Assembly (NCBI RefSeq): GCF_022919175.1
Contig: NZ_CP095043.1
Location: forward strand, 372,001-436,000
DNA length: 64,000 bases
Source: Leucobacter rhizosphaerae
GTDB taxonomy: Bacteria > Actinomycetota > Actinomycetes > Actinomycetales > Microbacteriaceae
Reading direction: 5' to 3'
The position numbers and the translations under genes were made by a program. Positions 15,767 through 23,907 of this stretch are shown here, piece by piece. Each line of letters opens with the position of its first letter. Within the stretch, counting starts at the first letter, position 1. The notes below the pieces were generated by a model. That model did no database searches. It was given only the letters and a program-made list of their open reading frames with translations, and was not told where the DNA came from.

Positions 15767-16482
15767 CCGAGACACCGATCCGCGTGATGCTCGTCGACGA
15801 CCAGGAGCTGATCCGGACCGGATTCCGACTCGTGCTGCTGTCGGAGCCGGGTATCGCCGTCGTCGCCGAGGCGAGCGACGGGCATACCGCCCTCGCCGAG
15901 CTGTCGCGCTTGGAGTCCGAGGGATCCGGCTGCGACATCGTGCTCATGGACGTCCGGATGCCCGGCATGAACGGCATCGAGGCCACGGCGCGAGTCGTCG
16001 AGGCGCACCCCGACACGCGCGTGCTCGTGCTCACCACCTTCGACCTCGACGAGTACGCGGCGGGTGCGATTCACGCCGGCGCCAGCGGTTTCCTGCTCAA
16101 GGATGCGCGGCCCACGGAGCTCGTGGACGCGATCCGACGGGTCGCGAACGGCGATGCCACCATGGCGCCGAGTGTCACGCGTCGACTGCTCGAGCAGCTG
16201 CGGGGCAGCGAGACCGCCGCGGTGTTGTCGTTCGCGGGAGTGTCCGGATTGGGGGCGGCCGCGCCTGCTGCCGCCCAGGCGTCCGCAGAGCTGGAGGTGC
16301 TGACGGAGCGCGAGCTCGAGGTGCTGCGGCTCATCGCGGAGGGGAAGAACAACGGGGAGATCGGGAGCACCCTCTTCCTGTCGGAGTCCACGGTGAAGAC
16401 CCACGTCGGTCGCGTGCTCTCGAAACTGCAGCTCCGGGATCGCGTGCACGCCGTGATCTTCGCGAAGCAGCACGGTCTGTAG
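15763..16482 (+). CDS. LuxR/NarL-type response regulator
   Basis: 239-residue regulator paired with the upstream kinase (ATGA overlap). The receiver domain (1-125) has the acidic pair VDDQ (residues 11-13), phospho-acceptor Asp63 in LMDVRMPGMNG, Thr/Thr in VLTTFDLDEY and Lys in FLLKDARP. A long Ala/Ser-rich linker of about 45 residues precedes the LuxR helix-turn-helix: LTERELEVLRLIAEGKNNGEI and LSESTVKTHVGRVLSKL. It probably controls the adjacent ABC exporter and its own operon. Confidence 0.92.
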   Translation: MTETPIRVMLVDDQELIRTGFRLVLLSEPGIAVVAEASDGHTALAELSRLESEGSGCDIVLMDVRMPGMNGIEATARVVEAHPDTRVLVLTTFDLDEYAAGAIHAGASGFLLKDARPTELVDAIRRVANGDATMAPSVTRRLLEQLRGSETAAVLSFAGVSGLGAAAPAAAQASAELEVLTERELEVLRLIAEGKNNGEIGSTLFLSESTVKTHVGRVLSKLQLRDRVHAVIFAKQHGL

Positions 16483-16521
16483 CTCGCGGCGAATTGACGG
16501 GGTTCGAGCCGGCGCACCGAA

Positions 16522-16527
16522 TAGGGT
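16522..16527 (+). promoter_or_regulatory. Leaderless -10 of coaD
   Basis: TAGGGT, then AGAGGC (6 nt), then the ATG at 16534. Confidence 0.7.
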
Positions 16528-16533
16528 AGAGGC

Positions 16534-17028
16534 ATGACCAAGATCGCCGTAGTACCCGGATCCTTCGACCCGGTCACCCGGGGGCACCTCGACGTCATTC
16601 GTCGCGCCGCGGCCCTCTTCGACCAGGTGCACGTGCTCGTCGTGCACAACCCCGGCAAGGACGCGATGCTCCCGATCACGGAGCGCGTGAACCTGATTCA
16701 GAAGTCCCTCGATGAGGATCCCGACGCGCCCTCCAACATCATCGTCGCGTCGTGGTCGATGGGGCTGCTCGTCGACTACTGCACGGAGGTCGGCGCCACG
16801 GTGCTCGTGAAGGGCATCCGCTCGCAGATCGACGTCGCGTACGAGACCCCGATGGTGCTCATGAACCGCAGCCTCGCCGGGGTCGAGACGATCTTCATGC
16901 TTCCGGATCCCGGACACGCGCACGTCTCGAGCACGCTGGTCCGCCAGGTCGCCTCGCTCGGCGGCGACGTCAGCCCATACGTGCCGCCGGCCGTGGCTCG
17001 GTTCCTCAACGCCGCGAGGCCCGCCTGA
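16534..17028 (+). CDS. coaD: Phosphopantetheine adenylyltransferase
   Basis: Transfers AMP from ATP to 4'-phosphopantetheine, giving dephospho-CoA, the fourth step of CoA synthesis. 164 residues, the usual size. Motifs: [20 protein letters not shown] with the TxGH nucleotidyltransferase box at residues 15-18, [17 protein letters not shown], and [22 protein letters not shown] (ISSTxxR box). Its stop overlaps the next start (TGATG), coupling it to the DUF177 gene. Confidence 0.95.
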   Translation: MTKIAVVPGSFDPVTRGHLDVIRRAAALFDQVHVLVVHNPGKDAMLPITERVNLIQKSLDEDPDAPSNIIVASWSMGLLVDYCTEVGATVLVKGIRSQIDVAYETPMVLMNRSLAGVETIFMLPDPGHAHVSSTLVRQVASLGGDVSPYVPPAVARFLNAARPA

Positions 17029-17606
17029 TGTCCGGGGTCAGCCCGGTCGCGGCCTCAGCCCGTCGCCGCTACGAGGAGAACATCCGGGACATTCTGAACC
17101 GGCCCGGTGAGATGCGGGAGCGCTCGCGCACCTTCGAGGTGCCCGAGAAACTGGGCGAGGCACTCGCGGAGGTGCCCGCCGGCGTCGACATGACCCTCGA
17201 TCTGCGTCTCGAGTCCGTGCACGAGGGGATCCTCGTCTCCGCGCAGGTCGAGACGACCATGGCTGCGGAGTGCGGGCGGTGCCTCAAAAATTTCACCACG
17301 CCGTTTCAAGTCGAGTTTCAAGAGCTTTTCGCGTATACTCCTACGGAGGCCGACGAGTATGGGGTTCACGGTGATCACGTGGATCTTGAACCTCCGCTCC
17401 GAGACGCGGTAGTGCTTGCACTGCCGTTTCAGCCTGTGTGTCGCCCGGACTGCCCGGGACTCGATCCCGAGTCCGGTGAGCTGCGCGAGACCGAGGCTGC
17501 AGCGGTGCCCGAGGCGGAGATTGATCCGCGCTGGGCAGCGCTGGCTGGCTTTGAAGCTGAAGATGAACCTGATTCGGACGGCACGTCCGGATCGACACGC
17601 AACTAG
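17028..17606 (+). CDS. YceD/DUF177 family protein
   Basis: 192-residue protein that nearly always precedes rpmF in bacteria; in plants and E. coli the family is linked to 23S rRNA accumulation, so a ribosome-assembly role is likely. Features: [36 protein letters not shown], and [14 protein letters not shown], the two cysteine pairs plausibly holding a metal. The C-terminus is acidic. It overlaps coaD by 1 base. Its middle (about 17285-17340) is strikingly AT-rich and contains a TATACT hexamer that may be an internal promoter for rpmF. Confidence 0.88.
   Translation: MSGVSPVAASARRRYEENIRDILNRPGEMRERSRTFEVPEKLGEALAEVPAGVDMTLDLRLESVHEGILVSAQVETTMAAECGRCLKNFTTPFQVEFQELFAYTPTEADEYGVHGDHVDLEPPLRDAVVLALPFQPVCRPDCPGLDPESGELRETEAAAVPEAEIDPRWAALAGFEAEDEPDSDGTSGSTRN
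17333..17338 (+). promoter_or_regulatory. Candidate internal -10 for rpmF
   Basis: TATACT inside the DUF177 gene, within an AT-rich patch about 280 bp before rpmF. The -35 match is poor, so this is tentative. Confidence 0.35.
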
Positions 17607-17619
17607 GAAAGAGAACATC

Positions 17620-17823
17620 ATGGCTGTTCCCAAGCGGAAGATGTCGCGCTCGAACACCCGTCACCGCCGTTCGGCGTGGAAGGCCTCGGTCCCCACGCTC
17701 GTCAAGACCGTTGAGAACGGGAAGACTGTCTACAGCCTCCCGCACCGCGCTCGTGTGGTCGAGGACTCGCAGGGCACCCCCCTGTTCCTCGAGTACAAGG
17801 GCCGCAAGGTCGCCGACGCCTGA
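17620..17823 (+). CDS. rpmF: 50S ribosomal protein L32
   Basis: 67-residue large-subunit protein. The N-terminus [20 protein letters not shown] is the L32 signature. It has no cysteine, so it cannot bind zinc through the CxxC motifs found in many bacterial L32 proteins; this form seems normal for Microbacteriaceae. It follows the DUF177 gene by 13 bp with AGGAAAGAG as ribosome binding site. Confidence 0.96.
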   Translation: MAVPKRKMSRSNTRHRRSAWKASVPTLVKTVENGKTVYSLPHRARVVEDSQGTPLFLEYKGRKVADA

Positions 17824-17895
17824 GCCTGCGGAACCGCGTCGTGAGACGCTGCTGCTGCAGCCGACACGATGCCTCGATCGCACGGTGAGTCGCAT

Positions 17896-18624
17896 ATGAC
17901 TTCACAGACTGAGATGCCGCCGGGATCCCCACACGGGGAGCTCGGCGGTTTTCTTGACCCGTTCGGGGTCGTGGTGGATCCGGAGCTGCTCGCTCTGGCG
18001 CTCACGCATCGCTCCTGGGCGTACGAGCACGGCGGAGCCCCGCACAACGAGCGACTCGAGTTCCTCGGCGACTCGATCCTCGGGCAAGCCGTGACGGTGC
18101 AGCTGTACCGCGACTTTCCCTCACTCAGCGAGGGGGAGCTCGCGAAGCGCCGGGCCGCCCTCGTCTCGACGGTGGCACTGGCGGAGATCGCTCGCGGCCT
18201 CGGCCTCGGGGAGTCTGTTCGCCTGGGCCGCGGGGAAGAACTCACGGGTGGACGCGAAAAGGACTCGATCCTCGCCGACACCGTTGAAGCGGTCATCGGT
18301 GCGGTTTTCCTCTCGACCGACGCCGCGATCGCCACCCGGTTCGTGCTCGACCTCATCGCGCCGCTGCTGTCGGACCCCGAGCGGTTCATGGACGCATTGA
18401 ACGCGCTCGACCCCAAGACGTCGCTGCAGCAGGAGGCCTCGAATCGATCGCTGCCGCACCCGCAGTACGTGACCACCGGCAGCGGTCCGGATCATGATCG
18501 CCGGTACACCTCACGTGTGGAACTCGCCGGGGTGACGGGGCGCGGCGTCGGCAAGAGTAAAAAGACGGCCGAGCTCGCCGCCGCGCAGGACGCGGTGACC
18601 CGACTGCAGTCGACCGCTCACTGA
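17896..18624 (+). CDS. rnc: Ribonuclease III
   Basis: Double-strand-specific endoribonuclease for rRNA and mRNA processing. 242 residues from the chosen ATG. The catalytic domain has THRSWAYEH and the signature NERLEFLGDSILG (residues 51-63), then KDSILADTVEAVIGAVFL with the second acidic cluster. The dsRNA-binding domain starts near DPKTSLQQEASNRSLPHPQY and ends GVGKSKKTAELAAAQDAV. The start at 17896 has GGTGAG upstream; an in-frame ATG at 17869 lacks one and is less likely. It is followed after one base by mutM. Confidence 0.94.
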   Translation: MTSQTEMPPGSPHGELGGFLDPFGVVVDPELLALALTHRSWAYEHGGAPHNERLEFLGDSILGQAVTVQLYRDFPSLSEGELAKRRAALVSTVALAEIARGLGLGESVRLGRGEELTGGREKDSILADTVEAVIGAVFLSTDAAIATRFVLDLIAPLLSDPERFMDALNALDPKTSLQQEASNRSLPHPQYVTTGSGPDHDRRYTSRVELAGVTGRGVGKSKKTAELAAAQDAVTRLQSTAH

Positions 18625-18625
18625 C

Positions 18626-19606
18626 GTGCCCGAACTTCCCGAGGTCGAGGTGGTCCGGGCGGGCCTCGCGCCCGCCGTCACGGGCGCGCAGATCGCCGGG
18701 GTGGAGGTGCGCGACGCGCGTGCGCTGAAACGGCACGTCCCGATCGGCGGCTCCGCAGCGGACGGCGGCCACGGGGTCACGCTCGACGCCGGTGAGCAGT
18801 TGCGGCGGGCCGCCGACTTCGAGCGCCGTGCGCAGTCGCTCGTGCTGCAGGCTCCGCGCCGCAGGGGCAAGTTCCTCTGGGTGCCGGTCGCCGACGCGGT
18901 CGCAGCTGACGCGCCGAGCCCCGAGCTCGGTGCCGTTGCGGCGCCCGCCCGCGCACTGCTCGTGCACCTCGGCATGAGCGGGCAGATGCTGCTGCGCGCG
19001 CCGGATGCGCCCGACGATCGTTTCGTCCGGATCCGGCTCTGGATCGAGCACGCCGAACACGGCGAGCTGCGACTCGACTTCGCGGACCAGCGGCTGTTCG
19101 GCTCGCTCGCCCTGGACACCCTGATCGACGACGACGGTGAGCCGGCCGCGCTCCCGGCGCAGGCCGGACACATCGCCCGTGATCCGCTCGACCCGCGATT
19201 CGACGATGCCGCGTTCGTTGTTGCGCTGCGTCGTCGCAATTCTGGTGTGAAGCGCGCGCTGCTCGACCAGACGCTCGTGAGCGGCGTCGGCAACATCTAC
19301 GCCGACGAGGCGCTGTGGCGGGCGCGGATCCACCCGGAGACCCTCGGCCGATCGGTCAGTGTGCGCGGCGCGCGGGCGCTGCTCGCCGAGCTGCGTGCGG
19401 TCTTCGGCAAGGCGCTCGCGGAGGGCGGTACGAGCTTCGATGCTCAGTACGTGAACGTCAACGGGCAGGCTGGGTACTTCGCGCACTCGCTCAACGCGTA
19501 CGGTCGCACGGGGGAGCCGTGCCCGCGCTGCGGGGGCTCGATCAAGCGGATCGCCTTTGGAGGTCGAGGATCGCATTTCTGCCCGCGGTGCCAGCGCAAG
19601 CGCTGA
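18626..19606 (+). CDS. mutM: Formamidopyrimidine-DNA glycosylase (Fpg)
   Basis: Bifunctional glycosylase/AP lyase that removes 8-oxoguanine and other oxidised purines. 326 residues. It begins MPELPEVEVVRAGL: Pro2 is the catalytic nucleophile after Met removal, Glu3 the helper. HLGMSGQMLL and VSGVGNIYADEALWRARIHP (helix-two-turns-helix) are present, and the C-terminal zinc finger is CPRCGG...HFCPRCQRKR. The GTG start is fixed by the requirement for Pro2. It is longer than many Fpg proteins (about 270-290) because of loops near residues 35-50 and 90-115. Confidence 0.95.
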   Translation: MPELPEVEVVRAGLAPAVTGAQIAGVEVRDARALKRHVPIGGSAADGGHGVTLDAGEQLRRAADFERRAQSLVLQAPRRRGKFLWVPVADAVAADAPSPELGAVAAPARALLVHLGMSGQMLLRAPDAPDDRFVRIRLWIEHAEHGELRLDFADQRLFGSLALDTLIDDDGEPAALPAQAGHIARDPLDPRFDDAAFVVALRRRNSGVKRALLDQTLVSGVGNIYADEALWRARIHPETLGRSVSVRGARALLAELRAVFGKALAEGGTSFDAQYVNVNGQAGYFAHSLNAYGRTGEPCPRCGGSIKRIAFGGRGSHFCPRCQRKR

Positions 19607-19753
19607 GAGGCTAGACCCCGTCCAAAACGGCTTGCTAGGGTTGTTGGTCGCCTCCGCTTCTGAACGGAGCGATCCGTGCTCACTCGCTCCTCGTGTGATT
19701 GCTGAACGGTCAGGCTGCGCGCCGGGACGACAGGGACCGCGTCGGGTGCACTG
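19607..19753. other. Intergenic boundary of a lower-GC segment
   Basis: No gene is seen. A 7-bp inverted repeat GGAGCGA/TCGCTCC (19666-19672, 19684-19690) could terminate mutM transcripts. CTGAACGG occurs twice (19660-19667 and 19702-19709). Base composition falls here compared with mutM and stays lower through nhaA. Confidence 0.45.
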
Positions 19754-20320
19754 CTAGAGCACCTGCTCTGCCATGACCTCGTGGATCGGCTGAAGCTCGG
19801 CATCGTGCCAGTCGAGCAAGATCGTCGACCACGTACTCGCGGGGAGGTGCATCACCTCGTCGATTCGCCGACGGAGAAGGTTGAGGTCCTGACAACCCGT
19901 GATGTCCAGGTACACAAACGGCACGTCGCGAGAACGTTCCCGCTCGAGGTCGTTGTGGAGCTTGACCGCACGTCGTTCCGGCACCTTCAGGTCGGCGAAC
20001 ACGTTCCGCTGTTCGGGGAGTCGAAATGCCACGACGACCTTCTTCACGGAGGTGAACTGATCGAGGCACCCTCGCAGCTCCGCCTCGGACTCCTGCAGGC
20101 ATGCCTTGCCGAGTTGCTTGGAGGTGCATCGGGACAGATCGATTCCCCAGAGCAATCCAGTAGGACTCTCGAGATCACTGGACGAGTCGCGCGGCTGCAG
20201 CACGGGGTCGCCGCACTCGGGGTAGCTGGTCTTCATCGGGTTCCATTTCGGGTCGGGTGTTCCTTCGCCGACCAGTCTTCCCGGCACACCCAGCGCTGCG
20301 ATCGTCTGCAGCGCACCCAT
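19754..20320 (-). CDS. Hypothetical protein
   Basis: About 188 residues from the ATG at 20320; an in-frame GTG at 20389 would add 23 residues but overlaps the nhaA promoter region. No family recognised. The protein is mixed-charge and soluble in appearance, with a cysteine-bearing N-terminal part (YPECGDPV, LSRCTSKQLGKACL, LRGCLDQF) and a hydrophobic core in VKKVVVAFRLPEQRNVFADL and VPFVYLDITGCQDLNLL. It is opposite in direction to mutM and nhaA and shows lower GC than the backbone, consistent with transfer. No ribosome binding site is convincing. Confidence 0.5.
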   Translation of the reverse strand: MGALQTIAALGVPGRLVGEGTPDPKWNPMKTSYPECGDPVLQPRDSSSDLESPTGLLWGIDLSRCTSKQLGKACLQESEAELRGCLDQFTSVKKVVVAFRLPEQRNVFADLKVPERRAVKLHNDLERERSRDVPFVYLDITGCQDLNLLRRRIDEVMHLPASTWSTILLDWHDAELQPIHEVMAEQVL

Positions 20321-20376
20321 GGTACACACACGGATCGCTCGTCGCGCAAGGGCCAGTGGAAGCGGGCGAATCCAGA

Positions 20377-20382
20377 TACAAT
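20377..20382 (+). promoter_or_regulatory. Candidate nhaA -10 box
   Basis: TACAAT gives a start of transcription about 55 nt before nhaA. The -35 region is weak. Confidence 0.5.
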
Positions 20383-20406
20383 GAATCACGGTGCGTCGGG
20401 AAGTCT

Positions 20407-20431
20407 GGTCGACAGTTCACGTCAGTCGACC
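20407..20431 (+). promoter_or_regulatory. Leader hairpin just before the nhaA ribosome binding site
   Basis: GGTCGAC (20407-20413) pairs perfectly with GTCGACC (20425-20431), directly followed by CCGGGGAGA, the likely Shine-Dalgarno sequence. It may influence translation; it does not resemble a known riboswitch that I can identify. Confidence 0.4.
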
Positions 20432-20442
20432 CCGGGGAGACC

Positions 20443-21762
20443 ATGTCAGACAACTCATTCCTCCGCACGCCCAGATGGCCAGGATACGCAGAAGTCGGCC
20501 GAGTCACGACGCTGCTGCGCAAGGAAGCCGTCGGTGGCATGCTGCTGGTCATCGCCGCAGTCGTGGCACTCGTGTGGGCGAATTCGCCACTCTCGGAGTC
20601 GTACTTCGCATTGCGAGACTTCACTGTCGGATACGAGCCGTGGCATCTCGAGCTGAGCCTGGGTGCCTGGGCAGCTGACGGCCTCCTCGCCATCTTCTTC
20701 TTCCTCGTCGGTCTCGAGCTCAAACGAGAGGTCGTCTCTGGAAGCCTTCGATCGTTCAACACCGCGATCGTCCCGATCACCGCCGCCGCCGCGGGTGTTG
20801 CGGTACCCGCGCTCATCTACGTCGCCGTCGTATGGTCCCAGCCGTCGCTGCTCGCGGGGTGGGCAATCCCGGCGGCAACGGACATCGCGTTTGCGGTCGC
20901 CGTGCTCGCGCTGGTCGGATCGCACCTCCCCGGTCCGCTGCGGATCTTTCTGCTGACGCTCGCCGTCGTCGATGACCTCATCGCCATCGCGATCATCGCG
21001 ATGTTCTACACGAGCGACATCCAACTGGTGCCGCTGGGGGTCGCCATCGCGATCATCGTGCTCTACGGGTTCATCGCTCAACGCTTCCGGCGAGCGTTCG
21101 TGCGTCACGCGTTCGCGCCCTGGATCATCCTCCTGCCGATCGGATTCGCTGCGTGGGCGTTCCTGCACGCGTCGGGCATTCACGCCACCATCGCCGGTGT
21201 CGCACTGGCCTTCACCATCCCAGTGCGTCCGTCCAAGCGGAACTCGGCATTGGGCGCGCCCGATCTCGCCGAGATCTTCGAGCACCGGTTCCGGCCTCTC
21301 TCGTCCGGTTTCGCGGTTCCCGTCTTTGCCTTCTTCGCGGCCGGGGTGTCCGTCGGCGGTGGCGAGGGGCTCCTGCGCGCAGTGTCGGATCCCGTGACGA
21401 TCGGAGTGGTCGCAGGGCTCGTCATCGGCAAACCCCTCGGTATTCTCCTCGGTGTGTGGCTTCTGACGCTCATCACGAAGATCCGGCTCGATCCGGCACT
21501 GAAATGGGTTGATCTCGTCGGAGTCGGGCTTCTCGCCGGCATCGGATTCACCGTTTCGCTGTTGATTGCGGAGCTCAGTTTCACGACGGAACCGCAGCAC
21601 AACGACGACGCGAAGATCGCCATCATGGTCGCGTCGGTGATCGCAGCGACGCTTGCCTCGATCGTGCTCGCGACCCGCAACCGCCGCTACAAGCAGATCG
21701 CGGTTGAGGAGTCCGTGGACGCCGACGGGGACGACATCCCTGATATCTATCAGCAGAGGTGA
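20443..21762 (+). CDS. nhaA: Na+/H+ antiporter NhaA
   Basis: 439-residue inner-membrane antiporter exporting sodium (or lithium) in exchange for protons, used for pH and salt homeostasis. About twelve membrane segments. The hallmark acidic residues are visible: PAATDIAFAVAVLAL (Asp matching E. coli D133) and LTLAVVDDLIAIAIIA (the D163/D164 pair). IGKPLGILLGVWLL and the C-terminal GVGLLAGIGFTVSLLIAELSF (Lys300-region context) are also typical. It ends with an acidic cytoplasmic tail DADGDDIPDIYQQR. GGGGAGACC precedes the ATG. Codon use is less GC-biased than in neighbours. Confidence 0.94.
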   Translation: MSDNSFLRTPRWPGYAEVGRVTTLLRKEAVGGMLLVIAAVVALVWANSPLSESYFALRDFTVGYEPWHLELSLGAWAADGLLAIFFFLVGLELKREVVSGSLRSFNTAIVPITAAAAGVAVPALIYVAVVWSQPSLLAGWAIPAATDIAFAVAVLALVGSHLPGPLRIFLLTLAVVDDLIAIAIIAMFYTSDIQLVPLGVAIAIIVLYGFIAQRFRRAFVRHAFAPWIILLPIGFAAWAFLHASGIHATIAGVALAFTIPVRPSKRNSALGAPDLAEIFEHRFRPLSSGFAVPVFAFFAAGVSVGGGEGLLRAVSDPVTIGVVAGLVIGKPLGILLGVWLLTLITKIRLDPALKWVDLVGVGLLAGIGFTVSLLIAELSFTTEPQHNDDAKIAIMVASVIAATLASIVLATRNRRYKQIAVEESVDADGDDIPDIYQQR

Positions 21763-22225
21763 CACCATCGACGGCGGCACCCGACGACGTGTCTGAGCAC
21801 TCGGGCTCTGCTCCCGTTCGAGGCCGACCGCCTCGAACGCAACATCACGACGACTGACGAATGCCGCCTCGCCGAGAGGTTTCGCCGGTCAATCCCTCCG
21901 GAGATCTCAGGCATTCCGGAGGGACTTCCGTCGGATGATCCTGTAAGCGTGACGTCTCCGCCGCGATTGCCGCGACCTGCAGCATCACGAACCCGTTGTC
22001 CACCTCGGCCCGCACGGTGCATCACCGAATCCATACGGGTCCGCAACGACACCGCAACGGCTGCGCTTCGACTCATTCATTTTCCGATTCTTCCAGGGTG
22101 CAGAAATACGCGCGTTCTTCACCCCTGAAATGGCCGGATTGATGTCACATGGGGGTGCAGAGTGAGAAGTAGCCCAGTGAGGCCGCCACCGGAGGCGGTC
22201 CCACCATCACACCGGAGGAGACACC
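21763..22225. other. Long intergenic region between nhaA and aceA
   Basis: 463 bp without a convincing gene. It holds two perfect 9-bp stem-loops: GTTCGAGGC/GCCTCGAAC (21816-21838, loop 5) and CCCTCCGGA/TCCGGAGGG (21894-21923, loop 12). Either could end nhaA transcription, though neither has a U-tract. The last 150 bp, with an AT-rich patch at 22070-22100, should contain the aceA promoter; CAGGGTG and CACCCCTG (near 22095-22130) form a loose inverted pair. No clear -10/-35 pair could be assigned. Confidence 0.55.
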
Positions 22226-23821
22226 ATGACCGCGTACCGTGACGACATCGATGCCGTGGAGGCGCTGAAGGCCGAGCACGGCTCCAGCTGGGACCGGATC
22301 AACCCCGAGCACGTCGCCCGCATGCGCGCCCAGAACCGCTTCAAGACCGGTCTCGAGATCGCCCAGTACACGGCCGACATCATGCGACGCGACATGGAGG
22401 AGTACGACGCCGACTCGTCCGTCTACACCCAGTCGCTCGGCGTCTGGCACGGGTTCATCGGACAGCAGAAGCTGATCTCGATCAAGAAGCACCTGAAGAC
22501 CACGAACAAGCGCTACCTCTACCTCTCGGGCTGGATGGTCGCCGCGCTGCGCTCGGAGTTCGGCCCGCTGCCCGATCAGTCGATGCACGAGAAGACCTCG
22601 GTGCCGGCCCTGATCGAAGAGCTCTACACGTTCCTGCGCCAGGCCGACGCACGCGAGCTCGACCTGCTCTTCACGCAGCTCGACGAGGCGCGCCTCGCCG
22701 GAGACGAGACCGCGGTCGAGTTCGTCCAGTCGCAGATCGACAACTACGAGACGCACGTCGTGCCGATCATCGCCGACATCGATGCCGGCTTCGGCAACCC
22801 CGAGGCGACCTACCTGCTCGCGAAGAAGATGATCGAGGCCGGCGCCTGTGCGCTGCAGGTCGAGAACCAAGTCTCCGACGAGAAGCAGTGCGGTCACCAG
22901 GACGGCAAGGTAACGGTGCCCCACGAGGACTTCATCGCCAAGATCAACGCGATCCGCTACGCGTTCCTCGAGCTCGGGATCGACAACGGCATCATCGTCT
23001 CGCGCACCGACTCGCTGGGCGCGGGCCTCACCCAGAAGCTCGCGGTGAGCCACACCCCGGGCGATCTGGGCGACCAGTACAACTCCTTCCTCGACGTCGA
23101 GGAGATCTCCGAGGCCGACCTCGGCGACGGCGACGTCATCATCAAGCGCGACGGCAAGCTCGTGCGCCCCAAGCGGCTCGCCAGCAACCTGTACCAGTTC
23201 CGCCCCGGAACCGGTGAGGACCGCTGCGTGCTCGACAGCATCACTTCGCTGCAGCACGGCGCCGATCTGCTCTGGATCGAGACCGAGAAGCCGCACGTCG
23301 AGCAGATCGCGGGCATGGTCGATCGGATCCGCGAGGTGATCCCGAACGCGAAGCTCGTCTACAACAACAGCCCCTCCTTCAATTGGACCCTGAGCTTCCG
23401 TCAGCAGGCCTACGATCAGCTCGTCGAGCAGGGCGCCGACGTGTCGGCGTACCAGCGCGACAACCTCATGAGCGTGGACTACGACGGCACCGAACTGGCG
23501 CAGCTCGCCGATGAGAAGATCCGCACGTTCCAGCGCGACGGCTCGGCCCGGGCCGGGATCTTCCACCACCTCATCACGCTGCCGACCTACCACACGGCCG
23601 CACTCTCGACCGACAACCTCGCCAAGGGTTACTTCGGCGACGAGGGCATGCTGGCCTACGTGCGGGACGTGCAGCGCCGCGAGATCCGCGAGGGTATCGC
23701 CACCGTCAAGCACCAGAACATGGCGGGCAGCGACATCGGCGACAACCACAAGGAGTACTTCGCCGGCGACGCCGCGCTCAAGGCCGGCGGCAAGGACAAC
23801 ACGATGAACCAGTTCAACTAG
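22226..23821 (+). CDS. aceA: Isocitrate lyase
   Basis: Splits isocitrate into glyoxylate and succinate, the entry step of the glyoxylate shunt used on acetate or fatty acids. 531 residues, the longer class of isocitrate lyases (the E. coli-type enzyme is about 430). Motifs: LSGWMVAA near the N-terminus, PIIADIDAGFGNPEATYLL (metal site), VENQVSDEKQCGHQDGK with catalytic Cys222 in KQCGH, VSRTDSLGAG, and LVYNNSPSFNWTLSF. GGAGGAGACACC gives a strong ribosome binding site. No malate synthase gene is in the window. Confidence 0.93.
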   Translation: MTAYRDDIDAVEALKAEHGSSWDRINPEHVARMRAQNRFKTGLEIAQYTADIMRRDMEEYDADSSVYTQSLGVWHGFIGQQKLISIKKHLKTTNKRYLYLSGWMVAALRSEFGPLPDQSMHEKTSVPALIEELYTFLRQADARELDLLFTQLDEARLAGDETAVEFVQSQIDNYETHVVPIIADIDAGFGNPEATYLLAKKMIEAGACALQVENQVSDEKQCGHQDGKVTVPHEDFIAKINAIRYAFLELGIDNGIIVSRTDSLGAGLTQKLAVSHTPGDLGDQYNSFLDVEEISEADLGDGDVIIKRDGKLVRPKRLASNLYQFRPGTGEDRCVLDSITSLQHGADLLWIETEKPHVEQIAGMVDRIREVIPNAKLVYNNSPSFNWTLSFRQQAYDQLVEQGADVSAYQRDNLMSVDYDGTELAQLADEKIRTFQRDGSARAGIFHHLITLPTYHTAALSTDNLAKGYFGDEGMLAYVRDVQRREIREGIATVKHQNMAGSDIGDNHKEYFAGDAALKAGGKDNTMNQFN

Positions 23822-23837
23822 CGCTCGGGATCACCTG

Positions 23838-23868
23838 CGGGGGTTCGGCTTCGGCCGGGCCCCCGTTT
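23838..23868 (+). terminator. Terminator of aceA
   Basis: CGGGGG (23838-23843) pairs with CCCCCG (23860-23865), extended inward through GU pairs, followed by TTT and a T-rich stretch to 23876. Confidence 0.75.
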
Positions 23869-23907
23869 CGTGTTTTCGTGCGGAAGAAGACCGCTGTCCG
23901 TGCGATG

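Noticed and set aside
16494..16527. TTGACG as -35 partner of the coaD TAGGGT box
   Set aside because: The spacer would be 22 bp, too long for a standard sigma-70-type promoter.
22080..22170. G-run (ATGGGGGTG) upstream of aceA resembling RamA sites of Corynebacterium
   Set aside because: The consensus is too loose and G-runs are common in this genome; no RamA homologue is visible in the window.
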